This document shows, piece by piece, positions 17,183-25,343 of a DNA stretch of 64,000 nt; the stretch's first letter is position 1; every line of letters begins with the position of its first letter. The translations under genes and the position numbers were made by a program. The notes under the pieces were generated by a model that was not told where the DNA came from, searched no databases, and worked only from the letters and a program-made list of their open reading frames with translations. This DNA is from Enhydrobacter aerosaccus (GTDB lineage Bacteria > Pseudomonadota > Alphaproteobacteria > Reyranellales > Reyranellaceae): contig CAIKZO010000015.1 in NCBI GenBank assembly GCA_903832005.1, positions 1 to 64,000 on the forward strand, in the 5' to 3' direction.

Positions 17183-17701
17183 ATGCGCATCTTCAACCCG
17201 TCCTTCGGTCTTTCGGCTACCTCGGCCGAGAAGGTCACGCTCAAGCCGGTCAACTGGGCGACCGACGCGATCGCGCTGATGTCGAACTCCAAGCCGAACG
17301 CGCGGGAGCTGCTCGAAGGCATCCGCGCCAAGCTGGGCGCCCATCGCCAAATCGACAACATCAAGTTCATGGCCAAGAACAGCGCCAGCCAGCCGGCCCC
17401 GAAGGAGCTGATCCAGGACGTCGCCAAGAACTACAGGGCGGCCATTCTAGCCTTAGGGGATTGAGGAAGCTGTTCATCGTGGAGTTTCCACGACAGCCTC
17501 GAACTCGAGAAGCTCGGCATCACCGCTTTCGTGATCGCCACTGAGACATTCAAGCCGCTGGTCCTGGCCCAGGCGAAAGCCCGCAAGGTCGAACCGCGTC
17601 TGATCGTAGTGAAGCACCCCGTTGGCGGCCTCAACGCCGAGGAACTTCGGGAACGCATCGAAGCAGCGACCAAGGGATTGACCGAGGCTACGAGCAAATG
17701 A
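17183..17701 (+). CDS. UGSC-motif selenoprotein (selenocysteine encoded by in-frame TGA at 17462-17464)
   Basis: Read conventionally the frame stops at codon 94 after AAILALGD. The codon is TGA and the next codons read Gly-Ser-Cys-Ser-Ser-Trp-Ser-Phe-His-Asp, giving U-G-S-C, followed by SLELEKLGITAFVIATETF and LIVVKHPVGGLNAEELRERI. The frame stays open for 78 more codons and ends at 17701 as an ATGA overlap with the next gene, so the C-terminal half is real. The total is 172 aa with Sec94. A SECIS-like hairpin lies 5-33 nt after the TGA. AGGAGA precedes the ATG at 17183. The U-G-x-C plus following helix and strand resembles the Sec site of GrdB-type reductases. The family is known to me only as UGSC-containing proteins of undefined reaction. 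Confidence 0.9.
17469..17497 (+). promoter_or_regulatory. Bacterial SECIS element
   Basis: Stem 1 pairs GCTGT (17469-17473) with ACAGC (17493-17497). Stem 2 pairs CGTGGA (17478-17483) with TCCACG (17487-17492). The bulge TCAT is only on the 5' side, and the apical loop is GTT. The loop starts 20 nt after the TGA and begins with G, matching the known requirements of bacterial SECIS hairpins bound by SelB (apical stem, G in the loop, 16-37 nt from the UGA). All 11 pairs are Watson-Crick. Confidence 0.88.
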
Positions 17702-18735
17702 AGGACATCTCCGAACAGGAAGTGATCGATCTCGACGACATGGACGTCGAGACCTTCAACGAGTTCGCCACCGAGCAGGGCTGGAGCGACGGCATGCCGT
17801 TGTTCGTGCCGACCGAAGCCAAGGTGGCGAAGTTCGTCGAGACGGTGCGCGGCGACAACCGGCCCTACGCGCCGGTGCCGCCGCGTCAGGTCATCCCGAC
17901 CGTGCAAGCACTCGCCGCCAACGCCGTGATGGCGGGCTGCAAGCCGGAATATTTCCCGGTCGTGACCGCTGCGCTCCGCAGCGTGCTCGAGCCCGAGTTC
18001 AATCTGCATGGCACGCTGGCCACCACGCACTCCTGCGCGCCGATGGTGATGGTGAGCGGCCCGATCCGCCACGAGCTCAACATCAACTGCGGCACCAACT
18101 GCTTCGGCCAGGGCCGCCAGGCCAACGCCACTATCGGCCGAGCGCTCGGCCTGATGCTGCTGAACGTCGCCGGCGCCAAGCCAGGCGAGATGGACCGCTC
18201 GACCCAGGGCAATCCCGCCAAGTTCACCTTCTGCTTTGGCGAGAACGAGGAAGAGAACCCCTGGGCGCCCTATCACGTGCAGCGCGGCTTCGCGCCGACC
18301 GACAACGTGGTCACGGTGATGTCGGGCGAAGGCCCGCATAACCTGAACGACCACGGCTCGACCACGGGCGACGGCCTGCTGACGACCTTCGGGGCCAGCA
18401 TGGCCAATCCGGGCGCCAATACGGTCTACGGCAAGGGCCCGATGTTCATCATCATCGGCCCCGAGCATGCCGCGACCCTGAAGCGCGACGGCTTCACCAT
18501 CGAGAGCATCCGCCAGGAGCTGTGGCAACGCTCGCGCATTCATCTGTCGCGGCTCTCCAGGGAGAACCTCGATACCTACGCCAGCACCGGCCACAAGCCG
18601 GACGGCGACTGGCTGACCATCGGCCGCAACCCGGACGACATCCATATCTCGGTGGCGGGCGGTCCGGGCAAGCACTCGGCGTTCATCCCGTCGTTCGGCG
18701 GCACCATGGTCGCCTGCACGCGCATCGCCCGATGA
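17698..18735 (+). CDS. Conserved protein of the selenoprotein locus, paralog A
   Basis: A 345-aa soluble protein of unknown function whose ATG overlaps the selenoprotein stop (ATGA). It aligns with the next gene product over most of its length: MAGCKPEYFPVV, EPEFNLHGT, GPIRHELNINCGTNCFG, QANATIGRALGLML, GNPAKFTFCFGENEE. Cysteines at about 81, 135 and 179 are shared by both paralogs. Cys113, Cys131 and Cys340 are private. No signal peptide or known catalytic motif is seen. IIIGPEHAATLKRDGF and GGPGKHSAFIPSFGG near the C-terminus look like conserved loops. A role as catalytic or substrate partner of the selenoprotein is inferred from coupling only. Confidence 0.82.
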   Translation: MKDISEQEVIDLDDMDVETFNEFATEQGWSDGMPLFVPTEAKVAKFVETVRGDNRPYAPVPPRQVIPTVQALAANAVMAGCKPEYFPVVTAALRSVLEPEFNLHGTLATTHSCAPMVMVSGPIRHELNINCGTNCFGQGRQANATIGRALGLMLLNVAGAKPGEMDRSTQGNPAKFTFCFGENEEENPWAPYHVQRGFAPTDNVVTVMSGEGPHNLNDHGSTTGDGLLTTFGASMANPGANTVYGKGPMFIIIGPEHAATLKRDGFTIESIRQELWQRSRIHLSRLSRENLDTYASTGHKPDGDWLTIGRNPDDIHISVAGGPGKHSAFIPSFGGTMVACTRIAR

Positions 18736-19703
18736 GAGAGTGGTGCGGCTGGCCGGTCGTCGAAGAGACGACGGCCTGGGAGACCGCACAGAAGTTACTG
18801 ACGGAGGCCGAATTATCGGACGGCCTCCCCCTCGTGCCCCCGACGCAGAAGCGTCTCGACACGATGGTCGCGGGTCTCGCCAGTCGTGAGGAATCGCACG
18901 GGATGATGCCGCCGATGTTCGGCGACATCACGATCGACGCAGTAGCGTACCAGTGTGTGATCGCGGGCTGCGTCCCCGAAGAGTTGCCGGTGGTGCTGGC
19001 AGCGGCGCAGGCCATCCTCGAACCCGATTTCAATCTGCTTGGCATCGCCACCACGACGGGCAGCGCCGCGGTGGCGCTCTGCGTCCACGGCCCGATCGCG
19101 CGCAAGCTCGGCATCAATGCCACGACCAACTGCATCGGCCCCGGCACGCGGGCCAACGCCTGTATCGGCCGCGCGCTGCAGCTCTGCCTGCGCAACATCG
19201 GCGGCGCACGCTCGGAGACCGGCGACATGGCCACGATGGGCCAGCCGGCCAAGTTCACGCTCTGCTTCGCCGAACGCAACGAAGGCCCCTTTCCGGGCCT
19301 CACCGAGCGCCTCGGCCTCGGCAAGGACGTGAGCGCGATCACGGCCATGGGGATCTCCGGTACCGCTGAAGTGCTGCCGGGCGACGGCGAAGGCGCCACG
19401 CCCGAGGCAATCCTCGACCCGGTCATCGCCGCCATGCGCGCCGAGATCGTGATGTCCGGCCAGAGCCGCAAGAATCAACGTGGCGAACAGGTCCTGCTGC
19501 TGCCGTTGGAGCTGGCCGAGAAGATCGCCAAGCACGACGCCTGGGACCTCAAGCGCGTCCAGCGCTACCTGTTCGACAAAGGCGAAGACGTCGCCACCGC
19601 CCCCGAGGCGATCCATCCGATCGTGACCGGCGGCGCCGGCTACAAGATGGCCTATCTCCCCATCTGGGGCGGCGGCTCGCAAACGGTGATGCGCAGGCTC
19701 TAG
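18732..19703 (+). CDS. Conserved protein of the selenoprotein locus, paralog B
   Basis: A 323-aa protein starting at the ATG at 18732, which overlaps the stop of paralog A as ATGA. A reading from 18522 would run through paralog A in another frame and is rejected. Matching segments to A are VIAGCVPEELPVV, EPDFNLLGI, GPIARKLGINATTNCIG, ANACIGRALQLCL and GQPAKFTLCFAERNE, with shared cysteines near 80, 134 and 178. It is shorter because the central loop and C-terminus differ (GGGSQTVMRRL). The likely origin is duplication, and the two may form a heteromer. No function is recognised. Confidence 0.82.
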   Translation: MREWCGWPVVEETTAWETAQKLLTEAELSDGLPLVPPTQKRLDTMVAGLASREESHGMMPPMFGDITIDAVAYQCVIAGCVPEELPVVLAAAQAILEPDFNLLGIATTTGSAAVALCVHGPIARKLGINATTNCIGPGTRANACIGRALQLCLRNIGGARSETGDMATMGQPAKFTLCFAERNEGPFPGLTERLGLGKDVSAITAMGISGTAEVLPGDGEGATPEAILDPVIAAMRAEIVMSGQSRKNQRGEQVLLLPLELAEKIAKHDAWDLKRVQRYLFDKGEDVATAPEAIHPIVTGGAGYKMAYLPIWGGGSQTVMRRL

Positions 19704-20092
19704 CCCGCGTCCGGGGAAGCGAGCGGATCATCTCCGTAGCGGTTCGGACCGGCCGTTCCTTTGGCACACCACCAGATGAGCAGCACGATTCCGCCGGCAA
19801 GCGGCAAGAAAATCCACAGCAGGTGCCAAGCCGATCTGTTGCGATCGTGTAACCGCCGGGCAGCCCCGGCCCAAGAACTGAGAACAGCGATGCCGTATAT
19901 CAGCCAAAAGACGACCGCAAAAAGGGTCTGGTGCTCCAGAAACCTAGCGTAGACGAGGTTGAATACTACGATAGTGAGCACGAGTACGACCGCCACGAAA
20001 GCTTCGTACAACCAGAACTCCGAGCGTGACGCCCGGCCTCGGAACGACATGAAATTCGTCAGACCATGGCGAAAATTGGCAAGCAACTTCAT
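19700..20092 (-). CDS. DUF805 inner-membrane protein
   Basis: A 130-aa membrane protein of the DUF805 (YhaH-like) family. FMSFRGRASRSEFWLYEAFV at the N-terminus is the family signature, followed by four hydrophobic helices with the conserved ARRLHDRNRSAWHLLW loop. No function is established for the family. It converges on paralog B, and the two stop codons share the palindrome CTAG at 19700-19703. The upstream region 20093-20178 is AT-rich and probably holds its promoter, with an imperfect inverted repeat (20120-20129 with 20149-20159). Confidence 0.9.
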   Translation of the reverse strand: MKLLANFRHGLTNFMSFRGRASRSEFWLYEAFVAVVLVLTIVVFNLVYARFLEHQTLFAVVFWLIYGIAVLSSWAGAARRLHDRNRSAWHLLWIFLPLAGGIVLLIWWCAKGTAGPNRYGDDPLASPDAG

Positions 20093-20178
20093 GTAGGGAA
20101 ATTAACATACGACCAATAGTCGAATCAACCATGTATATACTCTTTATAGTTGTATTCGAACGGCGAGAGGGCCCGCAA

Positions 20179-21021
20179 TTATCCGACTTTCCAGCCCAAC
20201 CACTCGCAGACGCCGTGCCCCATCACCCATTCGAGGTCTTGGCCCTTCAGCCACGGCATCTCCTCGGTGAACATGGTGACGCCCTGGCGATAGCTGCAGG
20301 GCAGCCGCGACCAGTCGGTGCCCCAGAAGGTGCGCTTCGGTCCAAATGCCTCGAACACGCGCTTGATGTAGGGATGCACCGACTTGAACGGATAGGTCTT
20401 GTCGGCGGCATAGCACGGCATCGCCGTCGTCTTGGCCGCCACGTTCGGGCGCTTGGCGAGCGCCAGCACATTGTCGAGCGTGGCGAAGTTGGAGGCTTCG
20501 GTGACGTCCTTGCCGCTCTTCAATCCGAGGTGATCGAGCACCAGCCGCAGGCCGGGATAGCGTTCGGCCACCTTGTCGGCGAGATCCATGTACTCATGAT
20601 GGAAAAGCACCATCGCCGGGATGCCGCCCTTCTCCATCTCGCCCCACACCCAGTCGAACTTTCCGTCGAGCAGCGGCTGGCGCAGCAGCGGCGTATGGAA
20701 AGTGAAGCGCATGCCCAGCATGCCAGGCTGCTTCTTCCAGTTCCGGATGACGTCACGTGCGTCGGAGGCGTCGGGATCGAACCGTCCCATGGTGGCGAAG
20801 CGGTCGGGATGTTTTTCCGCGGCATCGTTGGCGAGATCGTTGCGGTCGCCCTCCCACGACGGTGGCACGAGGATCGCGCGGTTCACGCCCGCCTTGTCCA
20901 TTTCAGCCAGAAGCTCCGCCGTGCCGAGGGGCTCGCGGTGAGGCTCGGCTCGGCCCACGGGCCACGGGCGTTCGGGCGTGTTGGCGCCCCAGACATGGAC
21001 CTGTGCGTCGCAAATCATCAT
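20179..21021 (-). CDS. Amidohydrolase-2 family metal-dependent hydrolase
   Basis: A TIM-barrel hydrolase of 280 aa. The N-terminus DAQVHVWG is in the place of the metal-binding HxH but has only one histidine, as in several amidohydrolase-2 lactonases and decarboxylases. Further ligand positions are FHHEYMDLADKV, LVLDHLGL and the C-terminal WGTDWSRLPCSY, where the Asp is the usual catalytic residue. It is the last gene of the seven-gene minus-strand catabolic operon and overlaps the amidase by 4 bp. A lactonase or amide-ring hydrolase is plausible; the substrate is unknown. Confidence 0.83.
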   Translation of the reverse strand: MMICDAQVHVWGANTPERPWPVGRAEPHREPLGTAELLAEMDKAGVNRAILVPPSWEGDRNDLANDAAEKHPDRFATMGRFDPDASDARDVIRNWKKQPGMLGMRFTFHTPLLRQPLLDGKFDWVWGEMEKGGIPAMVLFHHEYMDLADKVAERYPGLRLVLDHLGLKSGKDVTEASNFATLDNVLALAKRPNVAAKTTAMPCYAADKTYPFKSVHPYIKRVFEAFGPKRTFWGTDWSRLPCSYRQGVTMFTEEMPWLKGQDLEWVMGHGVCEWLGWKVG

Positions 21022-22406
21022 GGCCGTCGGTTCCTCCAGGGTCTTGCTTGTTCGAGTTGGGCTGCGAGAGCGTAAAGAGTTTCCTCCGCGCCGAGCCTGG
21101 CTACGAAATGCAGGCCGATCGGCAGGCCGTCATCGGTCCATTCGAGCGGCACCGACATGGCGGGCACGCCGGTCGCGTTGCAGACGGCGGTAAAGGCCGT
21201 CATCGGCGCCACCTGCTCGTCGAATTGTTCGAGCGTGCCGTCCATGCGCACCGTGCCGAGTGGCAGGCTGGTACGCGCGAGCGTAGTCGAGAGCAGCACG
21301 TCGTATTTGCCGAAGAAGGCGCCGAGCGCGCGACCGGTGCGATGGAAAGTCTGCACACCGCGAATGTAGTCGTTGGCGCTGACTGCCCCGCCGCGCTTCG
21401 CCGTCTCGACCGTCACCGGCTCCAGATCGCCCGGCCCTGGCGTACGGCCGGCTGAGCGCAGCTGGATGTTCGTGTAGGTGTTGGCGCTCATCACCATCCA
21501 GAACGCGGCATTCAGTGCGGCCGCGTCATAGTCGGGCGCCGCCTCCTCGACATGGTGGCCGAGGTCCTCGAGCAGCTTCGCTGTGCCCTCCACTGCCTTC
21601 ACCAGCATCGGATCGAGCGCGGCTCCGCCGACCGGCGTGCGCATGAACGCCACGCGCAGTTTGCCAGGTGATTTCTTCGTCGCGTCGAGGAAAGAGCCCG
21701 ACGGCGACGCGATTCCATAGGGATCGCCCGGCTCGCTGCCAGCTGTCGCATCGAGCAGCGCTGCCGAGTCGCGCACCGAGAGCGCCACGCAATGCTGAGC
21801 GCCGGCGCCGGCCAAGGTCTCGCCGATCGGCGCCAGGCTGATGCGGCCGCGTGACGGCTTTAGCCCGAACAGACCGCAGAGACTTGCGGGAATGCGGATC
21901 GAGCCGCCGCCGTCGGTCGCATGCCCCATCGGCAGGCCCCGCGCCGCCACGATGGCCGCAGAACCACCCGATGAGCCGCCGGGCGAGAGATCCGTGCGCC
22001 ACGGGTTCACCGTCGCTCCGCCGAACGCTGGCTCAGTCGTCGGCGCCAGGCCGAACTCGCTGGTGTTGGTGCGGCCCACGATCACAAGGCCGGCCTTGCG
22101 CATGCGGGCGACCGCCGTACTGTCGGCCACGGCCAGTGGTTGCTTGGCGAAGAACTTCGAACCGAGCGTCGTCGGATGGCCCGCGCAATCAGCCATCAAC
22201 TGCTTGATGACGTAGGGCACGCCCTGGAACGGCCCTTCGGCGGCGGGCAGCGCATCGTCGTAGAAATCGGTGATCGCGTTCAGCGCACCGTTCAGCTTGC
22301 GCAAGTTGGCGAGCGTGCCGTCCAGCAGTTCTCTGGCGCCGAGCTTGCGGGTGCGCACCAGATCCGCGACGGCCAGCGCGTCGTGCGTCGCAAAGAGATC
22401 GTCCAC
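21018..22406 (-). CDS. Amidase (amidase-signature family)
   Basis: A 462-aa amide hydrolase with the Ser-cisSer-Lys triad: Lys69 in GVPYVIKQL, cis-Ser145 in SPGGSSGGSAA and nucleophile Ser169 in DGGGSIRIPAS. I use the GTG at 22406, one base after the stop of the upstream gene and 6 nt after GGAG. The frame to 22454 would overlap that gene and adds an unrelated leader. GatA is less likely because no gatB or gatC is nearby and the context is catabolic. It probably cleaves an amide intermediate in this pathway. Confidence 0.87.
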   Translation of the reverse strand: MDDLFATHDALAVADLVRTRKLGARELLDGTLANLRKLNGALNAITDFYDDALPAAEGPFQGVPYVIKQLMADCAGHPTTLGSKFFAKQPLAVADSTAVARMRKAGLVIVGRTNTSEFGLAPTTEPAFGGATVNPWRTDLSPGGSSGGSAAIVAARGLPMGHATDGGGSIRIPASLCGLFGLKPSRGRISLAPIGETLAGAGAQHCVALSVRDSAALLDATAGSEPGDPYGIASPSGSFLDATKKSPGKLRVAFMRTPVGGAALDPMLVKAVEGTAKLLEDLGHHVEEAAPDYDAAALNAAFWMVMSANTYTNIQLRSAGRTPGPGDLEPVTVETAKRGGAVSANDYIRGVQTFHRTGRALGAFFGKYDVLLSTTLARTSLPLGTVRMDGTLEQFDEQVAPMTAFTAVCNATGVPAMSVPLEWTDDGLPIGLHFVARLGAEETLYALAAQLEQARPWRNRRP

Positions 22407-22407
22407 C

Positions 22408-23463
22408 TCAGCTCCGCCAGCGCGACAGGTTCGTGGCCACGAAGGCGTCGTCATGCAGTTCGGGATACGTCGCGTAGAGCCGGTCGATGCCCTCGCTCTG
22501 CCCCGGGCTCAGTCTCTCATGCGGATCGAGGCACTCGATCGACTGCAGCAGGCCTTGCCGCCGCAGGATCTCATGGCAGCCCGGGATGCAGCCGGCGAAA
22601 TCGTGGTCGACGTCGAACACCACCGAGTTGCAGTCGGTCACAAAGGAATCCAGCGCCAGCACTTCCGGCGGAATGGCGCCAGCCGACACCGAGAGCTTGA
22701 TCTTCTCCAGCAGCTTCACGGCACCGCGCGTCCAGACACTCCAATGGCCCAGCAGACCGCCGTGGAACCGCAGGGTTACTTCGCGATTGCCGGTGCGCAC
22801 GACCATCGGCGTCACCAGATCGGCGACGATGTGATCGTCGTTGCCGGTGTAGAGCGTGACCCGCTCCTCGGCGTGCGCATTGGCGATGCCGAAGGCAACG
22901 TCGAGCGTGCGGTAGCGGTTGAACGGCGCCACCTTGATGGCCACGACATTGTCGATCGCGGCGAAGCGGCTCCAGAAGGCGCGCGACAGCGGAATACCGC
23001 CCACCGCCGTCTGAAGGTAGAAGCCGATCAGCGGCATCTCCTTGGCGACCGCCGTGCAATGCTCGATCAGCTCATCCTCGCTCGCGCCCTTGAGCGCCGC
23101 GAGCGACAACAGCACCGCGTGATAGCCCAGCGACCGCGCCGTCTTCGCCTCTTCGACTGCCTGCGCGGTCTTGCCGACGGCACCGGCGATCATGACCAGC
23201 GGCCGGTCGGTCCAGTCCTTGGCCGTCTGGATGGCGAGTTCGAGCACTGGCGCGTAAAGCCCGACGTCGCGAATCGCGAACTGCGTCGAGTGGACGCCGA
23301 CGGCCAGGCCGCCCGAGCCGGCATCGACATAGTACCGCGCGATCGCGCGCTGGGATTCCTTGTCGAACGTGCGGTCGGGGCCGAGCGCCAGGGGATGCGC
23401 CGGGATCACCGTGCCGTGGCGCAGGAGGGAAAGGACCGGTTGCGGCAGTTCGTTCCAATGCAT
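22408..23463 (-). CDS. Dihydrodipicolinate-synthase/N-acetylneuraminate-lyase family protein
   Basis: A 351-aa class I aldolase-type TIM barrel. The Schiff-base lysine is Lys177 in NVVAIKVAPF, and the proton-relay tyrosine is in IGFYLQTAV about 28 residues earlier. The early pyruvate-carboxylate loop reads AGSGGLAVGVHSTQFAI, unlike canonical DapA, so the substrate is probably not pyruvate with aspartate semialdehyde. The protein is about 50 aa longer than DapA at the C-terminus (cysteine-containing FAGCIPGCHEILRR). It is a degradation enzyme by context. Confidence 0.83.
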   Translation of the reverse strand: MHWNELPQPVLSLLRHGTVIPAHPLALGPDRTFDKESQRAIARYYVDAGSGGLAVGVHSTQFAIRDVGLYAPVLELAIQTAKDWTDRPLVMIAGAVGKTAQAVEEAKTARSLGYHAVLLSLAALKGASEDELIEHCTAVAKEMPLIGFYLQTAVGGIPLSRAFWSRFAAIDNVVAIKVAPFNRYRTLDVAFGIANAHAEERVTLYTGNDDHIVADLVTPMVVRTGNREVTLRFHGGLLGHWSVWTRGAVKLLEKIKLSVSAGAIPPEVLALDSFVTDCNSVVFDVDHDFAGCIPGCHEILRRQGLLQSIECLDPHERLSPGQSEGIDRLYATYPELHDDAFVATNLSRWRS

Positions 23464-23473
23464 GGCCGATATC

Positions 23474-24328
23474 CTATCCCAGTTCGGGCCCGGCGAGAGC
23501 GAAGACGTGCGCAGGGTCGTCGAGCTTTTTTGCCGTACCCAAGGTCATCCGCATATAGCCGCGAGGCGATACGGCGCCCTGCGCTTCCAGCCAGCGCCGG
23601 ATCTCGCCGTGCGCCTCGGGCGTGTCGAGAATGAAGGGCCCCTTGGCCGCGGACGTTGCCCTGGAGATCAATGACAAGGCGATGGCTTCGCTGTCGGCAA
23701 TCACCGGGCCGATTGAACTGGCACCCCGGCCCTCGCGGCCGAGCGCAAAGCCCGCAAGTTTCCCCGACAGGGTCTCCGCCACCCAGGCGAGGCCCGGCTG
23801 CCGCGTGGCCAGATGCGCCAGCAAGGTCGGCCGCTCCATGCCCGAGAGCGGCCGGTCATAGGTCGCGAGCTTCGGCAGGTCGGCGATGCCGAAAGGCCGC
23901 ACGACAATGCCGGGCGGCGGCGAGACCGCGTCCGTCGCACCCTCGAGATGCCAGCGCGCAATCTTGTAGAGATCGTGGAACCCCAGCTTCAGGTAGATCG
24001 GCCGCCCCTGTTCTGTCGCGTCGAGACCGGCCACGGCATCGTTGGCTTTCACCTCGTCGAGGCAACGCTTCAACAAGCCTGTACCCAGCCCGCCGCCGCG
24101 GCGGTTCGTGGTGACGAGCACCATGCTGATCCAGGCGAGGCTCTGGCCGAGCGGCAGGACGAGCGAACTTGCCTCCCAAACGCCTTGCGCGTTCTTCAGG
24201 CCGAAGCCGCGGCCCGCGCCCAGCATGAAGCGCCAGTCGGCCAGGTTCTGGTTCCAGCCGGCTTCGATCGACAGCGGCCAGACGGCTTCCGCGTCGTCCG
24301 GATCAATCCGCTCAATATTGTCCATCAC
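23474..24328 (-). CDS. GNAT-family N-acetyltransferase (two-domain)
   Basis: A 284-aa protein with an N-terminal GNAT domain. The acetyl-CoA loop is visible at about residues 68-85 ([20 protein letters not shown], the R/Q-x-x-G-x-G/A type). The C-terminal half, from about residue 135, looks like the second domain of YitH-type acetyltransferases. It overlaps the upstream epimerase by 17 bp and lies in the catabolic operon, where it may acylate or detoxify an amine intermediate. That role is inference. Confidence 0.82.
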   Translation of the reverse strand: MMDNIERIDPDDAEAVWPLSIEAGWNQNLADWRFMLGAGRGFGLKNAQGVWEASSLVLPLGQSLAWISMVLVTTNRRGGGLGTGLLKRCLDEVKANDAVAGLDATEQGRPIYLKLGFHDLYKIARWHLEGATDAVSPPPGIVVRPFGIADLPKLATYDRPLSGMERPTLLAHLATRQPGLAWVAETLSGKLAGFALGREGRGASSIGPVIADSEAIALSLISRATSAAKGPFILDTPEAHGEIRRWLEAQGAVSPRGYMRMTLGTAKKLDDPAHVFALAGPELG

Positions 24329-25343
24329 GCACTTCGTAATGCGTCGGCTTGTTGAGCGTGGCCATGTCCCGGCCGAGCCAGTCGGCGGTCCATTCGACCA
24401 TCTTCTGCAGCGGCACGCGCGGCGGTCCGAACTCCTTCACCATGCGCGCCGAATTGTTCAGCCAGCCGGTCGGCGCTTCCTTGCCCGTGAAGTCGGGCTT
24501 CTTGCCCAGAAGCTTGCCGAACTCGATCGCGAGCTTGCGCACTTCGATCGTCTCCGGTCCGGTGACGTTGATCGGCGAGGTCGGCGTCGTCGCATGGGCA
24601 AGGCAGCGCAGCGCCACGTCGTTGGCATCGCCCTGCCAGATCACGTTCACATGTCCCATGGAGAGATCGATCGTCTCGCCGTCGCGCACCTTGCGGCCGA
24701 CGTCGTGCAGCACGCCGTAGCGCATGTCGATCGCGTAGTTCAGGCGGAACAGCCGGCCGGGCGTGCCATGCTGAGCCGAGAAATACGAGAACATATGCTC
24801 CCGGCCGGCACAGGAATTGGCGTAGTCACCGGACGGCGGGATCGCCGGCGTGTCTTCGGTGGCGCCGCCGCTCTCGACCGGAACGAACGGATAAACGCAG
24901 CCCGTCGAGAAGGCGACAATACGCGAGGCCTTGAAGACCTCGGCCACCATCGCCGGTACCTGCACGTTCATCGCCCAGGTGAGCGGCACATTGCCCGCCG
25001 CGCCGAACTTGCGCCCGGCCATGAACACGACATTCGCGGCCTTCGGCAGTTTCTCCAATGCGGCGCGGTCCAGCAGGTCGGCCGGCAGCGATTCGACGCC
25101 CGCCTTCTCCAGTTCCTCGCGCACGCCTTTCTCGCTGAAGCGCGCCACACCGATCACGCGCTTGGTCGGCGCCGCGCGCTTGGCCATGCGTGCCAAGGTC
25201 GGCCCCATCTTGCCGCCCACGCCCAGCACCATGATATCGCCCGGCGTTTTCGCGAGATCAGTGACCAGTGCGTCGGACGGCCGGGTCATGAATTCCTCGA
25301 GCGCCTCGATCGAGTCGAAGCGCGCGGGCAATTGAGAGCTCAT
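24312..25343 (-). CDS. NAD-dependent epimerase/dehydratase (SDR family)
   Basis: A 343-aa extended SDR-like protein beginning at the ATG at 25343 ([20 protein letters not shown]), overlapping the enolase-family gene by ATGA. The dinucleotide loop is [18 protein letters not shown] at about residues 38-55, unusual in having GVGGKMG in place of GxxGxxG. The usual Tyr-x3-Lys is replaced around [14 protein letters not shown], where no lysine follows the tyrosine at the expected spacing. It may bind NAD without classical SDR catalysis. The substrate is unknown. Confidence 0.8.
   Translation of the reverse strand: MSSQLPARFDSIEALEEFMTRPSDALVTDLAKTPGDIMVLGVGGKMGPTLARMAKRAAPTKRVIGVARFSEKGVREELEKAGVESLPADLLDRAALEKLPKAANVVFMAGRKFGAAGNVPLTWAMNVQVPAMVAEVFKASRIVAFSTGCVYPFVPVESGGATEDTPAIPPSGDYANSCAGREHMFSYFSAQHGTPGRLFRLNYAIDMRYGVLHDVGRKVRDGETIDLSMGHVNVIWQGDANDVALRCLAHATTPTSPINVTGPETIEVRKLAIEFGKLLGKKPDFTGKEAPTGWLNNSARMVKEFGPPRVPLQKMVEWTADWLGRDMATLNKPTHYEVRDGQY

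Noticed and set aside
17183-17464. A 93-aa protein ending at the TGA
   Set aside because: The frame continues in family-like sequence to 17701, ends as ATGA with the next gene and has a SECIS hairpin after the TGA, so truncation is not the best reading.
17431-18789. 452-aa minus-strand open frame across the selenoprotein locus
   Set aside because: Low-complexity composition and antisense to the coupled plus-strand genes.
20120-20159. Imperfect inverted repeat downstream of the amidohydrolase gene
   Set aside because: Arms have an extra base and the loop is 19 nt. It is more likely part of an AT-rich promoter region than a defined element.
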